The notes under the pieces are model-generated. The model made no database searches, was not told the DNA's origin, and worked only from the letters and a program-made list of their open reading frames with translations. The position numbers and the translations under genes were made by a program. A stretch of DNA of 64,000 nucleotides from Persicaria tinctoria (lineage: Eukaryota; Streptophyta; Magnoliopsida; Caryophyllales; Polygonaceae), in assembly GCA_037127255.1 (NCBI GenBank), contig JBANSL010000002.1:96936519-97000518 (forward strand). The letters run 5' to 3'. Shown here one piece after another: positions 45,945 to 58,555 of the stretch. Numbering within the stretch: the stretch's first letter is position 1; every line of letters starts with the position of its first letter.

Positions 45945-48900
45945 TATATAGTTATATATAGTTTAATTATTAATATATCATGCTTGTTGTTGTATTGCAG
46001 TGGAGATGGGAGAGTGCCGTTCTTGGATGTTGCTTCCTCTTCTACCTCCTCCTAACTAGATACTTTGTATGTAATTATTTTACTTAATTTTAATATCCTT
46101 AATTTTTTCATCAAATTATCCATAATCACAAATTAACCCTTTAAATTTGCTTTCACCACAAAAAAATGTAAATTTATTTACAAGCTATTGTAGGAAATAT
46201 TGTTAATTATTTGAATCAAACGAGTCGAGTAGCCGAGTAATTGTTCTTCAATCATAATGAATTAAACCCAAATTTAGAATCAATTAATTAATTAAAAATG
46301 TGCTCATACCAGATTCATTTAATCTCGATTTTAGCCAATTATAAACAATCCAAGCTTTTCTTTAGCTGAGCTCGAGCTACTCAACTTACCAAAATGTTGA
46401 ACGCAGAGCAAAAGGAAACCGGTGTTGTTTTGGATCTCAACCATGGCTCCGCTAACCTCCATTGTGTTAGGGAGCCTTCTCGTCTACTTCACCCAAGCCG
46501 AAAAACACGGTGTCCAAATCGTAAGTCGTCGATCTATTCATATAGTTTCACATTTATGTTTCAAGTTCGAGCAACTGTGAATCAACGACGTTCATACAAT
46601 TGAGATCATCGATCTGTAACACAACAAATATTTGCTCGCGCAGATCGGAGATCTGAAGAAGGGGATAAATCCAGCGTCCATCTCGGATTTGGACTTCACA
46701 TCACCTTATCTAACAACGGCTCTAAAGACCGGCATCGTCACGGGTGTCATCGTCCTCGCTGTAAAATCTCCTTTCTTTCGACTATCAAACAACATTTCAT
46801 TTTAGTATCGTACAATCCAAATACCCAAATTTGGTTTTTATTTTTTTTATGAAAAAGTAACCAAATATTCTAAACGATGCATCTACAAAAGCAATTCGGC
46901 CACTAGCTATGTCGGTCTTAAAAAATAACATGTCACATGTTATATGTCGTACCATATGATCGATACACAAGTTCAATTTGATAAGACTGTGAACTGTTGT
47001 TTTTTTTTAAATAAAATAAAATAAAATTTGTTAATCATTTGGAAGGAGATTCCTATACCACACCCTTTACAATTAGTAGTTTTGATTTTTAAAATACGAT
47101 TTTTTTTAAATTTATGTTTAAAGATGATATGTTGTAAATTATTTCTCTAAATAAAAAGGAGTTATTTTAGTGTATTTAAGAGAATATTTTTTTAAATGTT
47201 TTTTTTTTTAATTTTCATAATCATTTGGAAGAAGATTCCAAATACCAAACACTTTACAATTAGTAGTTTTGACTTGAATATTACTAATATTTGTTTAAAG
47301 GGTATAGGTTATATATGAACCTCGATTGAGAAATTATTCAATCATTAAAAATGTACTTATAAACGGAGTATTAGGGTAGAAAAACCGTTTAAAATATGTG
47401 TAAGCTAAAAATGTATGAATGTAGGAAGGAGTAGCTGCAGGAAGAAGCTTTGCAATGTTGAAGAACTACCACATTGATGGCAACAAAGAGATGATCGCCT
47501 TCGGGATGATGAACATCCTTGGCTCTTGCACCTCTTGCTACCTCACTACCGGTACGCAACTGTCAAGCCTTACTAGTTTAGCTTTCTTTTAGTCGGAAAA
47601 AGTTTAGGTGGATTCGATTCCAGTCACACTATTAACCTAACAAAAAATTTCTCTAAAAAATTGTTAAAGATATCAGGTAAGTGACTAATGGTTGTCCTCA
47701 AGCCCAAATTGTAAATGGGCCTGACATTGGTTCTATTGGGCTTCATTGGACCCAAATTTGGGGACCATTGTCCAATTTGGCCCAACTAGGTACACTTCAA
47801 AACATTCACGGTGCACATAAGCACATTCATTCATGCTCTACATATGGTAAATTCTTGACTAAAATGGTGTGTTATGCAGGTCCATTCTCGCGATCTGCTG
47901 TGAACTACAATGCAGGGTGCAAGACGGCGGCATCCAACATAGTGATGTCGATAGCGGTGATGATAACTCTCTTGTTCCTCACCCCTCTCTTCTACTACAC
48001 GCCCCTCGTTGTCCTCTCGTCCATCATCATTTCCGCCATGATCAGCCTCATCGACTACCAGGCTGCCATCCATCTTTGGAAGATAGACAAGTTCGACTTT
48101 GTTGTCTGCCTGAGCGCCTACATTGGAGTCGTATTGGGCGACATTGAAATCGGATTGGTCATCGCGGTAAGCACCAATGATCTTACATGTTGACAACTCC
48201 AAGGAAGCAGTTTCACAAGTTTTCTTTTGCAGGTTGCATTGTCAATAGTGAGAGTTTTGTTGTTCGTAGCGAGGCCAAAGACACTCGTGCTCGGAAGCAT
48301 ACCGGATTCCAAGTGCTATAGGAGTGTTGATCAGTATCCGACAGCTCAAAGTGTACCTGGTTTGCTCATACTTGAGATTGGTGCTCCCATATACTTTACT
48401 AATGCTGGGTATCTAAGGGAGAGGTGGGTTCCTAGAGCTATACCGTGATTCCTTGTCGATGTTTCGTGATCTTATTTGATCCTTTTGTTTGTGTGGTTTG
48501 CAGGATTGCTAGGTGGATTGATGATGAGGAGGACAGGTTGAAAGGCTTAGGGCAAGCCAAATTGCAATTTTTGGTACTAGATTTGGGAGGTAAGTGAAAC
48601 ACTTATACATATTGTTCATTTAAATTCACCCTTAGGGGTGTTATGTGAACACGAGTAGCTCGAATTCGACTCGTACTTGGTTCGAGCCGAGCTAGTTCAT
48701 TTTCTAAACGAGTCGAGTATGAACACATTTTTAAGTTCGGTTCAAAGCTCGGCTCGTTCGAATTAAGCTCGTATAATGAGTAAAGCTCGAAAAAAGCTAG
48801 GCTCGAGCTCGTTCATTTCTTAAACGAACCGAATATGAGCACATTTTTAAGCTCGAGTCAAAATTTAGGCTCGACTCAAACTCGTTCATATCCTAAATGA

Positions 48901-49338
48901 ATAAAATATGAACAAGCAATACTCGACTCGTTCGGCTCGGAAACATCCCTATTCACCCTGTAGTTGATGTGGATTAATGATAGTGTTGTTCTATCGATCA
49001 GCTGTGGGTTGCATTGATACGAGTGGGATAAGCATGCTCGAAGAAGTGAAGAAGATCATCGAAAGGAGAGGGATTAAGGTAAATTCAAAACCAAACAAGT
49101 CCTAAGGGAGGAAAAAGAGTGTTTAAAGCTTGATTCTCCTGATCAATGTATGCAGCTGGTCTTGGCTAACCCAGGTGGTGAGGTGATGAAGAAGCTAGAT
49201 AGGTCGCGGTTCATCGAGTCACTGGGCCAAGAGTGGATTTACTTGACAGTAGGAGAGGCTGTGGAAGCATGCTGCAACTTCATGCTGTACAAATACAACA
49301 AGGACAAAGCCAAGCCGGAGGCGGGTGATTCGGTGTAG
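42987..49338 (+). CDS. sulfate transporter, SULTR3 group (SULTR3;1-like)
   Basis: Twelve exons: 42987-43323, 44521-44728, 45414-45585, 46001-46066, 46407-46520, 46644-46760, 47425-47551, 47880-48166, 48233-48423, 48504-48589, 49002-49078 and 49156-49338. All phases agree and encode 654 residues, the normal SULTR length. Seen: a cytosolic N-terminus with PQPFYKSLKATLQETLFPD; the conserved ITVASLAIPQGISYAKLANLPP region; about ten or more membrane segments; GPFSRSAVNYNAGCKT; and a C-terminal STAS domain (about 515-640) with VGCIDTSGISML, where the Thr of DTSG is the known regulatory position. The protein is expected to move sulfate (H+ coupled) across plastid or plasma membrane. Group 3 is clear; the paralogue (3;1 versus 3;2) is a best guess. 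Introns hold several MITEs. Confidence 0.93.
44094..44390. mobile_element. small MITE in SULTR intron 1
   Basis: GTGTTTGGCAAAACGATAG at the left and TTTTTGCCAAACGGAAC at the right form an imperfect inverted repeat. No target duplication was defined, so the ends are approximate. Confidence 0.4.
44420..44491 (+). repeat. 36-bp direct duplication next to SULTR exon 2
   Basis: Two copies (44420-44455 and 44456-44491) of a unit containing GAATCTGATCCAATTGACCC, with one difference, end about 30 bases before the exon 2 acceptor at 44519-44520. Confidence 0.85.
45913..45952. repeat. (AT)n microsatellite in SULTR intron 3
   Basis: About 40 bases of nearly pure TA repeat with one interruption, about 50 bases before the exon 4 acceptor. 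Confidence 0.85.
48633..48951. mobile_element. hAT-type MITE in SULTR intron 10
   Basis: The ends are TAGGGGTGTT and AACATCCCTA, flanked by a perfect 8-bp duplication, TTCACCCT (48625-48632 and 48952-48959). The body repeats GAGCTCG/ACTCGTTC motifs. Length is 319 bp, and it does not touch the splice sites. Confidence 0.8.
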
Positions 49339-49902
49339 ATTGACTTAACTGGTTGAGATGAATGTCTAGCTGTGTAAGCCAAGTTGGTTTGAAGGGCAAC
49401 AACACAAAGGTTTCATCATTTGTGTATTGGTCAATTTGAGAGGCTAAGGGCTTCAGATGATTGTGTTTTTATTTGCATTTTATTTGGTTTTTATGTCATG
49501 CCCAAATGTATGTTTAATCTTATAGTTATATATATATATGTACTTAATTGAAAGCTATCTGTTAACATATCAAAACACATCACTTATATATGTCAGTTGT
49601 TTTCATTTAAGTTAACCTATTACTTAAGCTATCTGTTAACCTATTACTCGACTCATTTAAGTTGAGAGGATTAAGCATTTGATTAAGTCAATTAGGATAA
49701 TATTCCTTTGATTCCTGAAATTGTTCAGCCAGTTCCTTATTTCATCAGTAGTTGTGTGGGCTTGTCTTTTCTCTACGTTAGTTTTGCCTATCATAAACTT
49801 GGAATAAAAACAGTAAGAGATGAAAAATGAAGTTAAAAAAAGGCCTTAACTGAAGAGTACTAAAAACTCACAGTGTCCTGTAACATTAACTGGAGGCTTT
49901 CT
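49339..49902. other. convergent 3' ends of SULTR and NET1
   Basis: The two genes face each other here. The stretch should hold both 3' UTRs; a TATATATATATG run is near 49530. No other feature was seen. Confidence 0.5.
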
Positions 49903-52900
49903 TCAATCTCCACTGGTTGGAGGCTGCAAACAAGCACAAAAACGAGTCGTCCTTCGTCTACGAGATGAGCAGGCCCCAGCACCGTAAAAGTAGACTCGTA
50001 GGGGAACCTTCCTGTCGTGCTCTACTATCCGGGTTCCGCTTGATCTCCCTATGATGCTGCCACTATCAAGCTTCAGTAGGAGGAACTGTATCTTCTGAAC
50101 CTCCACCTGCAGCCTCCCTATCTTCTCAGTGCACCTCCTGACCTGTTCGGAGACCTTCCTTCTCCTCCTCTCGCTCTCTTCGGTTTCTAAGGAATCTGAA
50201 ATGGGTGATGATGTGGGCCACAGAGGAGTGTCAGTGGAGCAATTCTTGGTGTGGTTCACCAGCTTGCTGTTGGCATCTAGCAGCTTCACAATAGCCCTTT
50301 CAGCTTCGTTGAGCTGATCCTTTACCCCCGAATAGTGAGTGTCCTTCCCCTTGGTTGGGTTCAAGTTCTCAGTTATCATAACCACTTTCTGCTTCAGATC
50401 ATGGACAGTTATTTGAAGGTTGGTCAGCTTCTGAGCGTCCGAAGAGAGCCTTTCTAGAATCTTCTCATTGCTCTCTGCCTCGTTGAGTTCTGTGTATCTC
50501 TTGGATAGCTCTAGGCTGTCCACCCTGAGCTCCTTCTCAGCTGGTATTTCTGAAGAGTGGAGCTCATTTTCATTATGTTTGTTCACATCTTCCGGTTGCT
50601 GAATGTTGCCTACTTTGTGGACAGCTTCCCATAGCTCAACAATTTGATCATCGCTCTCACCACTGTTATACCAAATGTTTATGTTATTCCTGTGAGACGA
50701 TGATTCTGATGCCTGGTCAAGCATGATATCCTTCATTGCAAATTCTTGAGGATCAGGAGTCTGATTCGGCTGCTTGATAACACTGTGACGGTGCTCGTCT
50801 CCTGGTTGTTCTTCAACTTCGGCCAATCTATAAGAGCTGGAAACATCCTGGAGACATACATTAGAGAAAAAATTGATCAAATCTTTCTTCTGAAAAGAAA
50901 GGAGATAAAGCAAGAAGTATAGCGATTTATTTAAGCTGCTATCATTAATAGTTTAGAATGCCAAATAATGTACCTCAACATGCCTTTCAAGAGATGCTAC
51001 TGCATCCCTCAGAGTTTCAATAGCTGGCACATACCCAATCCATTGAGCTTTCATGTGAATATTTTCACCTTCCAGTGACTCAACTCTTTCTGTTAGCTGC
51101 AGAGCTTTCAAACCATCTGAATTATTTCTATCTACAAGGCATTGATAATCTCTGGCAAGCTCAAAAAGCTTCTCCCTATATAGTCCTTCACAGACTGACG
51201 AGGTTTGCAGCTCAACAAAGGTTGTACCAGCAACAGTCTCCCACAATTCAGCTTCATCTTCGGCTTTTTTCAGATCTGAACGCAAGGATTCCACCATTGT
51301 GACAGTTTCTCTGTGTTCCACGTGCATTCTGCGTATCTCAGCCTCTAGATTATGCATGGATTCTCGAAGGCATTCACTTTCTTTGATTTGCTGATCATGC
51401 CTCCTTGACAGTTCACGGATCTCCTTCCCATGCTCATCATTCAGAGACACCGCTTGCAAAAGCTCCATTTCTTTATGACATACCTGATCCTTCGCATTCG
51501 CAATTTCATGCTCCAACTGACACTGTGTTGCTTTCGCTTGTTTCATTTCATCATCATATATCTCCAAAGTGGCTTTCAAGCTCATATTCTCCGTCTGATA
51601 TTCGCCCAACATAGCATCCATGATTCTCAGCTTGTCCTCAAGCACACGATTTTCACCAATCAGCTTGTACACATCATCAATCAAATGGCTTGTTGCCTTT
51701 GATCTCTCCAGGATGATGTTCTTAAAAATCAATGACAGAGTGTCCTGAGTGACAATTTCAACAACTAGGTGAGAGTTTTCAAGTTCTATATTATGCTTCT
51801 CATCATCCAAATCTATTACAGCCTTACTCAAGGATCTATTCTCCTCTAGCATTCTGCTATTTTCCTTCTCTAGATCTTCGCAAACACCTTGCATTTTTCT
51901 AAGCTTTGCCCTGAGACTGCCCATTTCAGAAGCAAGCAATTCTTCTTTGTGATTTCCCTCTCTAACTCTCAGAATCAATTTTTCATTGCTTTGAAGAAGC
52001 TTCAGCATGTCTCCCTGTAAAGATGATAAATGGTCATTCCTTTTGCTGAATTCCTGCTGAAGACTGTCAATCAAAGTCTTTAAATCTGCCACCTCCTGTT
52101 TAAGTTGCCCAAGCAATGTCACAAGAACCGACTTCTCAATGACAAGCTTCTGATTTTCATCCCAAGCTCTTGAGAGAGATCGCCTTGTATCATCAAGTTT
52201 GACCAATATGTGATGCAGAACCATTTGATCCGCATCTAAATCATCTTCTGATACATGGTTTAAATCAACTTGTAGCACCTTCAACAACTGGAACATCCCC
52301 AATCTCAGACTCGTGATTTGATCAATCAGAAAGCTCACTTCCTCCTTTTGCTCAGTATTCTCATGCTCCAATTCTGAGATAAGTTTCTCTGATGAAGTGG
52401 ATGCCTCTAATAGTTTCTCGCAATATTTCAGCAGCGAACAATTAGTTTCCCTCAGATCTTGTAAACTGTTCCGCAATATAAAGATCTCAAACTGCGCATT
52501 TGCAGCTTTATCTAGTTCTTCTCCTAACTGGCCCCTTGTCTGATCAACCAACACCTGTAGCACACAAATCTTGCTCTCCATCTCTTCCATTTGTATACAG
52601 CGCAGTTGAGTTGAGCTGTCATGCTCTTGCTTCTCAGCAGCCAATGAATTATGCAGATCCTCCACCAGTCTGAGCACGCATACTCGTTCTTCTTCCATGC
52701 TGTTGTAAGACTTCTCCAAGTCTGCATGTTTTTCCCCAAGTTCTCTGAGTCTCTGGTGAGATGTTTCCAGCTTCAGATCTATTGCATGTCTCTCATTAAC
52801 AAGAACAGATTTCTCATCATTGAGTAATTTGCATGAATCTTCCAAGTCCCTCGATTTGGCCCTCAATGCTTCAAACTTAGCATTTGCATCAAAAAGAGAG

Positions 52901-55529
52901 TGCTCTAAGAATGCGTTCCTTTCCGAGAGTTTATCCAAATTCTCAGCAGTGATATCCAACTGAGAGATCAAAGTGGCCCTGTCACCAAGAACTATGGACT
53001 TCTCATTCATGAGCAGCTGGTAAGATTCCTCCAATGCCTTGACCTTCTCTCTTGCATACTCCAACTCAACGCTTAATTCTGAGAGAGAATGCTCCAAGAC
53101 GGCGTTCTTTTCAATAAGTTTTTCCACCACATCCAACTTCTTTAAAAGGACAGATATCTCAGCTTCATTTCTCTGACAGGTTTCCTTTAGCTTTGAGTTC
53201 TCTTCCTTCAAATCTGTAACCGATGATACAAAATACTCTGGCTCAAAGCCAACAGACTCCACCTGCTCCAACATAGCTTGATGTTTCTTGTTTAGGTCGT
53301 CTAATTCCTCTTTCAGACAGTAAAGTTCCTGTTGAAGAGAACTTCTTTGATCCAGCTGGAGTTCCAGCTCCTCTTTAAGTTTCTCCTTCCCCTCCTTCAG
53401 CTTTAAGATTTCACCATCCATGTTCTTTATAGAGACAGCAGAAGACGTATTAAGTTCATTCAAGCTCTTGTTCTCATCCCTGATCTTCTGGGCTTCACTT
53501 TGTAAATTCTGATTGTTAATTTCCATGTCCTTCAAAAGTTGTACCCTTTTCTGAAGTTCCGCAGCACCGGATCTTAGTTCTTCCTGAGTTTGAGAATGCA
53601 AATCCTGCAGTGTCCTGAAAGCAGTTTCGGATTCCACAACCCGCACACGTTCTTCTTGGATGCATGACCAAAGTCGTCCCACTTCAACCTGCTTTTCTGA
53701 AAGCTCTTCATTCTGGATTCCCAGCTTAAACAAGACAGAGTCCAGTTCAGTCTTCATAGTTTTGTTTGATCTCTCCAGCAATTGACATTGCTCTTCAGCA
53801 TCTTTCAGCTTTGCAGTTCCCTGATCCATCTCATCCTTGAGCCTGCCAGCCTCTTCATGGGAAAGAGCAAATTCATTCTCAAGGTTCGCTATCTTCTCAA
53901 GACATTGCTGATACTGGAAAGCAGCAGCTTCTTTTTCTTCGGTTATTATGGCCAGTGCTTCTTTCAAAGTTGAGACTTCCTTTTCAGCATGATCAGCTCT
54001 CTCGCTTGCCAAGCTGGCTTTGTCTTCAGCTAGCAATAGTGTGTTCTCCAGATTTGCAATATGCTCAAGTGCTTCCATATATTTCGCAAGACCGGCTTCT
54101 TTCTCATTTTTTAATTGAGCAAGCTCTTCCTTTAAGACCCGGGCCGCCTCAGCTTCACAAACCTGTTTTTCTGCATCCTCCTGAACACAGGAAACATAAC
54201 TCTCCAAGGTGAATATCCGGTTCAAACACTGCTGGTACTGAAAAAGACTAGCTTCTCTATCGCCTTCTAGTTTGGCAAGAGACTCCTTTAAACTCCACAC
54301 CTCGGCCTTTGCCTTGCTTGCTCTTTCATGAAATCCTTTCGAATCTCCTTGTGCACGCAACACTTCAGACTCTAGGTTAGACAATCTTTGCACACTTTGT
54401 TGATACTGAAGCAATCCAGCTTCCTTTTCATCTTCCAGCTTAGCAAGGGCTTCTTTTAGGGTCATAATATCAGTCTCAGATCTCTCCAGCCGATCAGACT
54501 CGGAAAGACCATGAGCCTTCTGAGTTTGTACTTTTATCTTAGCATCATGAAAATTCAAAGCTTTTCTAATTCTCCCCTCAGCAATCTTGGCAAATGATGC
54601 TTCCCTAGACCAAAATGGTCCATTTCTTTCTACAGAATGGAAATATGGAGGAGTCAGCCCAGCGTCACCTTTTTCCAATTTACCGGGGGTCCAGAATGCT
54701 TGTACAAGATCTGACATCTCCGGTTTATGAGGATCAGAACCGTTAGATGGGCCAAATGATCCATCGACTGACTCTAATATAGGGACTTGATTCGGAAATG
54801 CTTCAGCCATGGTCTTATGAGCATGCCTTATTACTCCAGTTGCATGATCATATCGTTCAGCTAAAGCACGGTATGCTCGGTAAAACTCTTCAACTAATTT
54901 CATAAGCTCAGGGCGTTTCTTGTAATACATCTCGGCCCTTCTTGCAAAAGAATCTTCATCCACTTCAATAAGCTTGATCATCAGTTTGACTTTGCTATCC
55001 ATGTCTGCAGAAACAAAGCACTCATTAAATGAATCAACATGGCCATTTCATCCAGTATCCAATATAGGCAACAACTCTTGAAATTCTGACTGTTGGTGTG
55101 AAAAAATTAGGAGAACGTGACATACATGGAAATGAAGGAGATCAACTTAATGTTCAATTACTGACATTGAAACAATGGAAATAGGCTTCTTGCATCATGA
55201 TACAGTTGGTTTCTAGTTTACTCATAAGTTTTCCAAAATAATTTATGGTTTCGTTTGGCGCAAGCACCTTATCAACTACATGTACGAAACGAGCAACTTT
55301 GTGCCAAACGAATCCGTAACCATGCCACATGCTCATGCTTGATGAATTTAAAAGTGGTCTAAGAAACCAAGTTGGAGAACCCTGAAGGCCTGAAGAGAAC
55401 CATCAAGATCAATAAACAGTCAATACCTGTAAGATTCTCCTGCAACCATTTTGAATTCTTGGGGCTCATGTGGCTGGCCCACCACCAGGAATACATGTGC
55501 TTTGGCTCGGCTCTCGACATTGTTTCCAT
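49903..55529 (-). CDS. NETWORKED1-type actin-binding protein (NET1D-like)
   Basis: Three coding exons, 55529-55427, 55004-50974 and 50847-49903, give 1692 residues. The N-terminal NAB domain (about 12-90) begins [18 protein letters not shown] and continues [10 protein letters not shown], then [20 protein letters not shown]. This domain binds F-actin in the NET family. The rest is almost entirely Glu/Lys/Leu-rich coiled coil (about 150-1590) with repeated QYQQCL-type segments (KIANLE, FTLES). The C-terminus, [20 protein letters not shown] then FCACLQPP, matches the NET1 subgroup end. The family links actin to membranes such as the plasma membrane and plasmodesmata. I chose the first in-frame ATG (55529); a second lies three codons later (55520). 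The protein seems intact. The end at [12 protein letters not shown] is close to that of NET1D. Confidence 0.92.
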
Positions 55530-55562
55530 ATCTGCTACACCAGTGTTACCCTGAGCAGTTTC

Positions 55563-56274
55563 TGCAATGCACAATTTCCAATTAAAACGCAAACTGACAT
55601 GGTGAATCAATTTGCTAAAACCTATATACTGCAGCAGCAAGGGATCGTCAATTCGTTAATCAAATTTTACTAGTAAGCTAAAGGAAGCAATAAAAACCCC
55701 AAATCGAAGACCAAACAACCTCCATTTTCTCTGATTCATAAATCAGCAAGCCAGAAATTCCAGAATCGCTTATTCACGTTACTGCCTACAGAAATCAAAA
55801 TTCAGAAGCAGAAAAAAAAAACGGTCGCCAGCGCGATTTACAATCAGAAGCACAATTCAAAGACCAAACAAGCTCCATTGTCTGTAATTCGCACATCAGC
55901 AAACCAAAACCGCTTCTATCAAACCTTGAAGAGGATCACGTCACGTTACGCCCACAGAAATCAAAATTCCGAAGCCTAAGCACCAGTCACCATCATATTT
56001 TCATAGTCATAAGCACAATTAATTAAATAATACTCAGAAATATCAACTCCAACCAAAATCAAATAGCACAAGTGCACAACTCAAAGACCAAACAAGCTCC
56101 GTTGTCTGCAAATCACGAATCAGCAAATAAAAATCGCTTCTGATACTTTAAAGATGATCGCGTTACACTTACGCCAAATTCAAAATTCAGAAGCCAAAAC
56201 TCCAACCAAAATCAAGTAGCACAACTCCGAACTGAATTTCAAGGACACGCAAAATTCAGGAGAAATTTCGTTAC
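55563..56274 (-). other. NET1 leader intron
   Basis: The acceptor CAG at 55564-55562 precedes the first coding exon (55561), and a donor GT at 56274-56273 follows a leader exon. The intron interior repeats 'AATCAGCAAA...CAAAATTCAGAAGC...AACAAGCTCC' three times with changes (near 55690-55870, 55860-55970 and 56090-56200), which may be an old triplication. Confidence 0.55.
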
Positions 56275-56333
56275 CAGCAATTCGCGGATGGAACAGTGAT
56301 AAATTGAAGCTTGTGCTTCCGAATTCCGTCCGA

Positions 56334-56402
56334 TCAGAGTAGCGGCAGCAGAAACGGAAACAGAGACGCCATATTTGCTCTCCTTGGGATCATCACCCCC
56401 AT
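56334..56402 (-). other. possible uORF in the NET1 leader
   Basis: An ATG at 56402-56400 starts a 22-codon frame (MGVMIPRRANMASLFPF...) that stops at 56334, inside the leader exon if transcription starts upstream of it. No start site is proven, so the uORF is conditional. Confidence 0.3.
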
Positions 56403-56524
56403 CTCTCTCACGGATCTCTCTTTTTCTGCGTTTTCTGTTTCTAATCTTGCAGCTCTTTTTTGCTCACTTCGCTGTAGACGTAAGCCATTGGACAGTGTCG
56501 AACCGTTTGAAATATAAACAGACA

Positions 56525-57669
56525 CTCCCTATTTAATTTTTCCACCAAAAAAATACTAAGAGAAACAAAGTATTTTATTTGGAAGTAAATCATACTCGTG
56601 CTTTTTGACATAATCAGATGACCTAATCAGGAAAAAAAAATTACTCGTCCTTTTTTTATGAAAATCTTTTTTTTGTTTTAAATAAATCTAATGAGATCTT
56701 TGATACTCCCTCCTATCTAAAATGTATTGAGTAAGATTTTTTAGTTTTTTACTATTCAATGCGTATTTTAAGGAGTTAAAAAATAAATAAAATATTAATT
56801 TTTTTTATTAATTTTTTAAAAATAACTTTAATATTTATTACTAATAAGTATTTAGTTTTTTTTTTAAATATATTTTATACAGGACAGTTTTTAGCTCTTT
56901 ATAATACGTGCGGAAAAATCAAACTTCTTAAATTATTTTTATTTATTATTATGACATTTGGGTAAAAACTCAAAATTGTCATGAAATTGAGCAATGCTAT
57001 CCATCGAGATGTGAATTATACTAGTTAAATTAGTATATATTCAAGTAAAGCGAGTTGGTTCGGATTCAGCTCGTCTATAATCGATCATGTAAACAAATAT
57101 CCTCAAACTCGACTTATTTACTAAATTGAATAAGTCTAGTATTTTTTCCAAACCCGAACTCTCGGATCATATAATTGGCCAACTTTCTAATGACATACTT
57201 TGATTTAAAAGAAATTATTAAAACTTCACAAATTTAAATTAGAATCGAGTCGAATCTCAACTCAAAATACATTAATTTTAGATTCTCACATCTTGAATTG
57301 ACTCATAATAATACAAACAAAATCCACCAATTTAGTATTATGATGATTTGGGAAGTTGAGTTAAGTGTAAATGTGATGTTTCATGTTTGGGTCCGGTTGT
57401 AAGTTGGGAGTAGGGACAAAGGATGACACTCGTTCTTGCAAGGCTTGAACGTGTTCCATGTGACCAATTATTATTTTGTTGTCGCACTTAGTCCGATCCA
57501 AATTTATATGCATCAAACATACATACTAATGTATTAATTTATAGTTTTAATTATTAATTAAAATATTCAATTCAGTGTTTCAGTGTTCGTGATCTTCGAA
57601 GATACCTCATTTAGGTGGGAGAACGTCGGTGATCCGTACTTTCTCATACTTCGTCCTTTTCGGTGATGG
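56525..57669. other. NET1 promoter side and AT-rich spacer
   Basis: A decayed Stowaway-like MITE begins at 56706 (CTCCCTCCTATCTAAAATG) and fades near 56940. No gene was seen. A TATA box for NET1 was not obvious. Confidence 0.35.
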
Positions 57670-57677
57670 GTTAATGT

Positions 57678-58547
57678 TAGACCTCTCAAAACATAACCTG
57701 ACTCGACCCGAACACTTGATAATTTTTCGACCTGAATCCGAAAACTCGAAAATTTTCTGGATAATCTGGGTTTCGACCCGATGACCCGATTGACCCGGTA
57801 ATTTTGACCCGATTTACGCGATTGACCCGATGACCCGATTGACCTGGTTGATTTATAATTATATATGATTACATTTTTTTTATGGAGATTCCAATTTATT
57901 ACATTTTATAATTACTATACAATCACTTGATCTTTCATTTTCAAATCAACTTATATATTTATTTTTATTGTGTAATACTCCGTTCGATCAATAGTATTTG
58001 ATTTTTTTTTCAACATATTTGTTTAAGAAGATAAAAATTCTAATTTTTTTTAAATATTAAAACAATTATATGCTTATTACTAATTGCATGAAATTATTTT
58101 GAAAAAAATTATTTAAAATTTTGATATTTTATATATTATTACATTTTATTAAAAATTATGAGAAATACTAAAAATCAAATGTTTTTTGATAAAATGTTAT
58201 AAAATATCAAAATTTTTAAAAAAATTATTTAAAATTTTGATATTTATATATTATTACATTTTATTAAAAATTACGAGAAATAATAAAAATCAAATATTTT
58301 AGATCAGACATAGTATATAATTACAAGCACCAGAACTTATGAACAACGCCTTTAATTTTATAATTTTAAAATTAGCGTAAAATTATCAAATCATGATTTT
58401 TTTTAATTTTAAAAAGTAAAAATTGACAAACCCGAAATGACCCGAAACCCAGTCAAATCCGAGTTCGAGTCAACCCGAATATACTCGATACCGATTTTAC
58501 CCGGGACTCAAAGTGACCCGACCCGAATGACCCGTTTGACAGGTCTA
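57678..58547 (-). mobile_element. hAT-type element, second member of the GGGTC family
   Basis: The ends TAGACCTCTCAAA and TTTGACAGGTCTA are inverted, and GTTAATGT/GTTACTGT (57670-57677 and 58548-58555) is a 7/8 target duplication. Read on the minus strand it begins TAGACCTGTCAAACGGGTC and continues ATTCGGGTCGGGTC, close to the left end of the 5936-7264 element. Sub-terminal GACCCGA repeats fill both ends. A Stowaway-like MITE sits in the middle. Confidence 0.65.
57979..58312. mobile_element. Stowaway-like MITE nested in the hAT element
   Basis: ACTCCGTTCGATCAATAGTATTTGATT and AATCAAATATTTTAGATCAGACATAGT are inverted. Inside, a segment of about 120 bases (TTATTTAAAATTTTGATATTT ... GAGAAATA.TAAAAATCAAAT) is tandemly duplicated. 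Confidence 0.5.
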
Positions 58548-58555
58548 GTTACTGT

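Noticed and set aside
47681..47879. In-frame extension of SULTR exon 8 upstream
   Set aside because: The added residues have no family counterpart, and the acceptor at 47878-47879 restores the correct phase.
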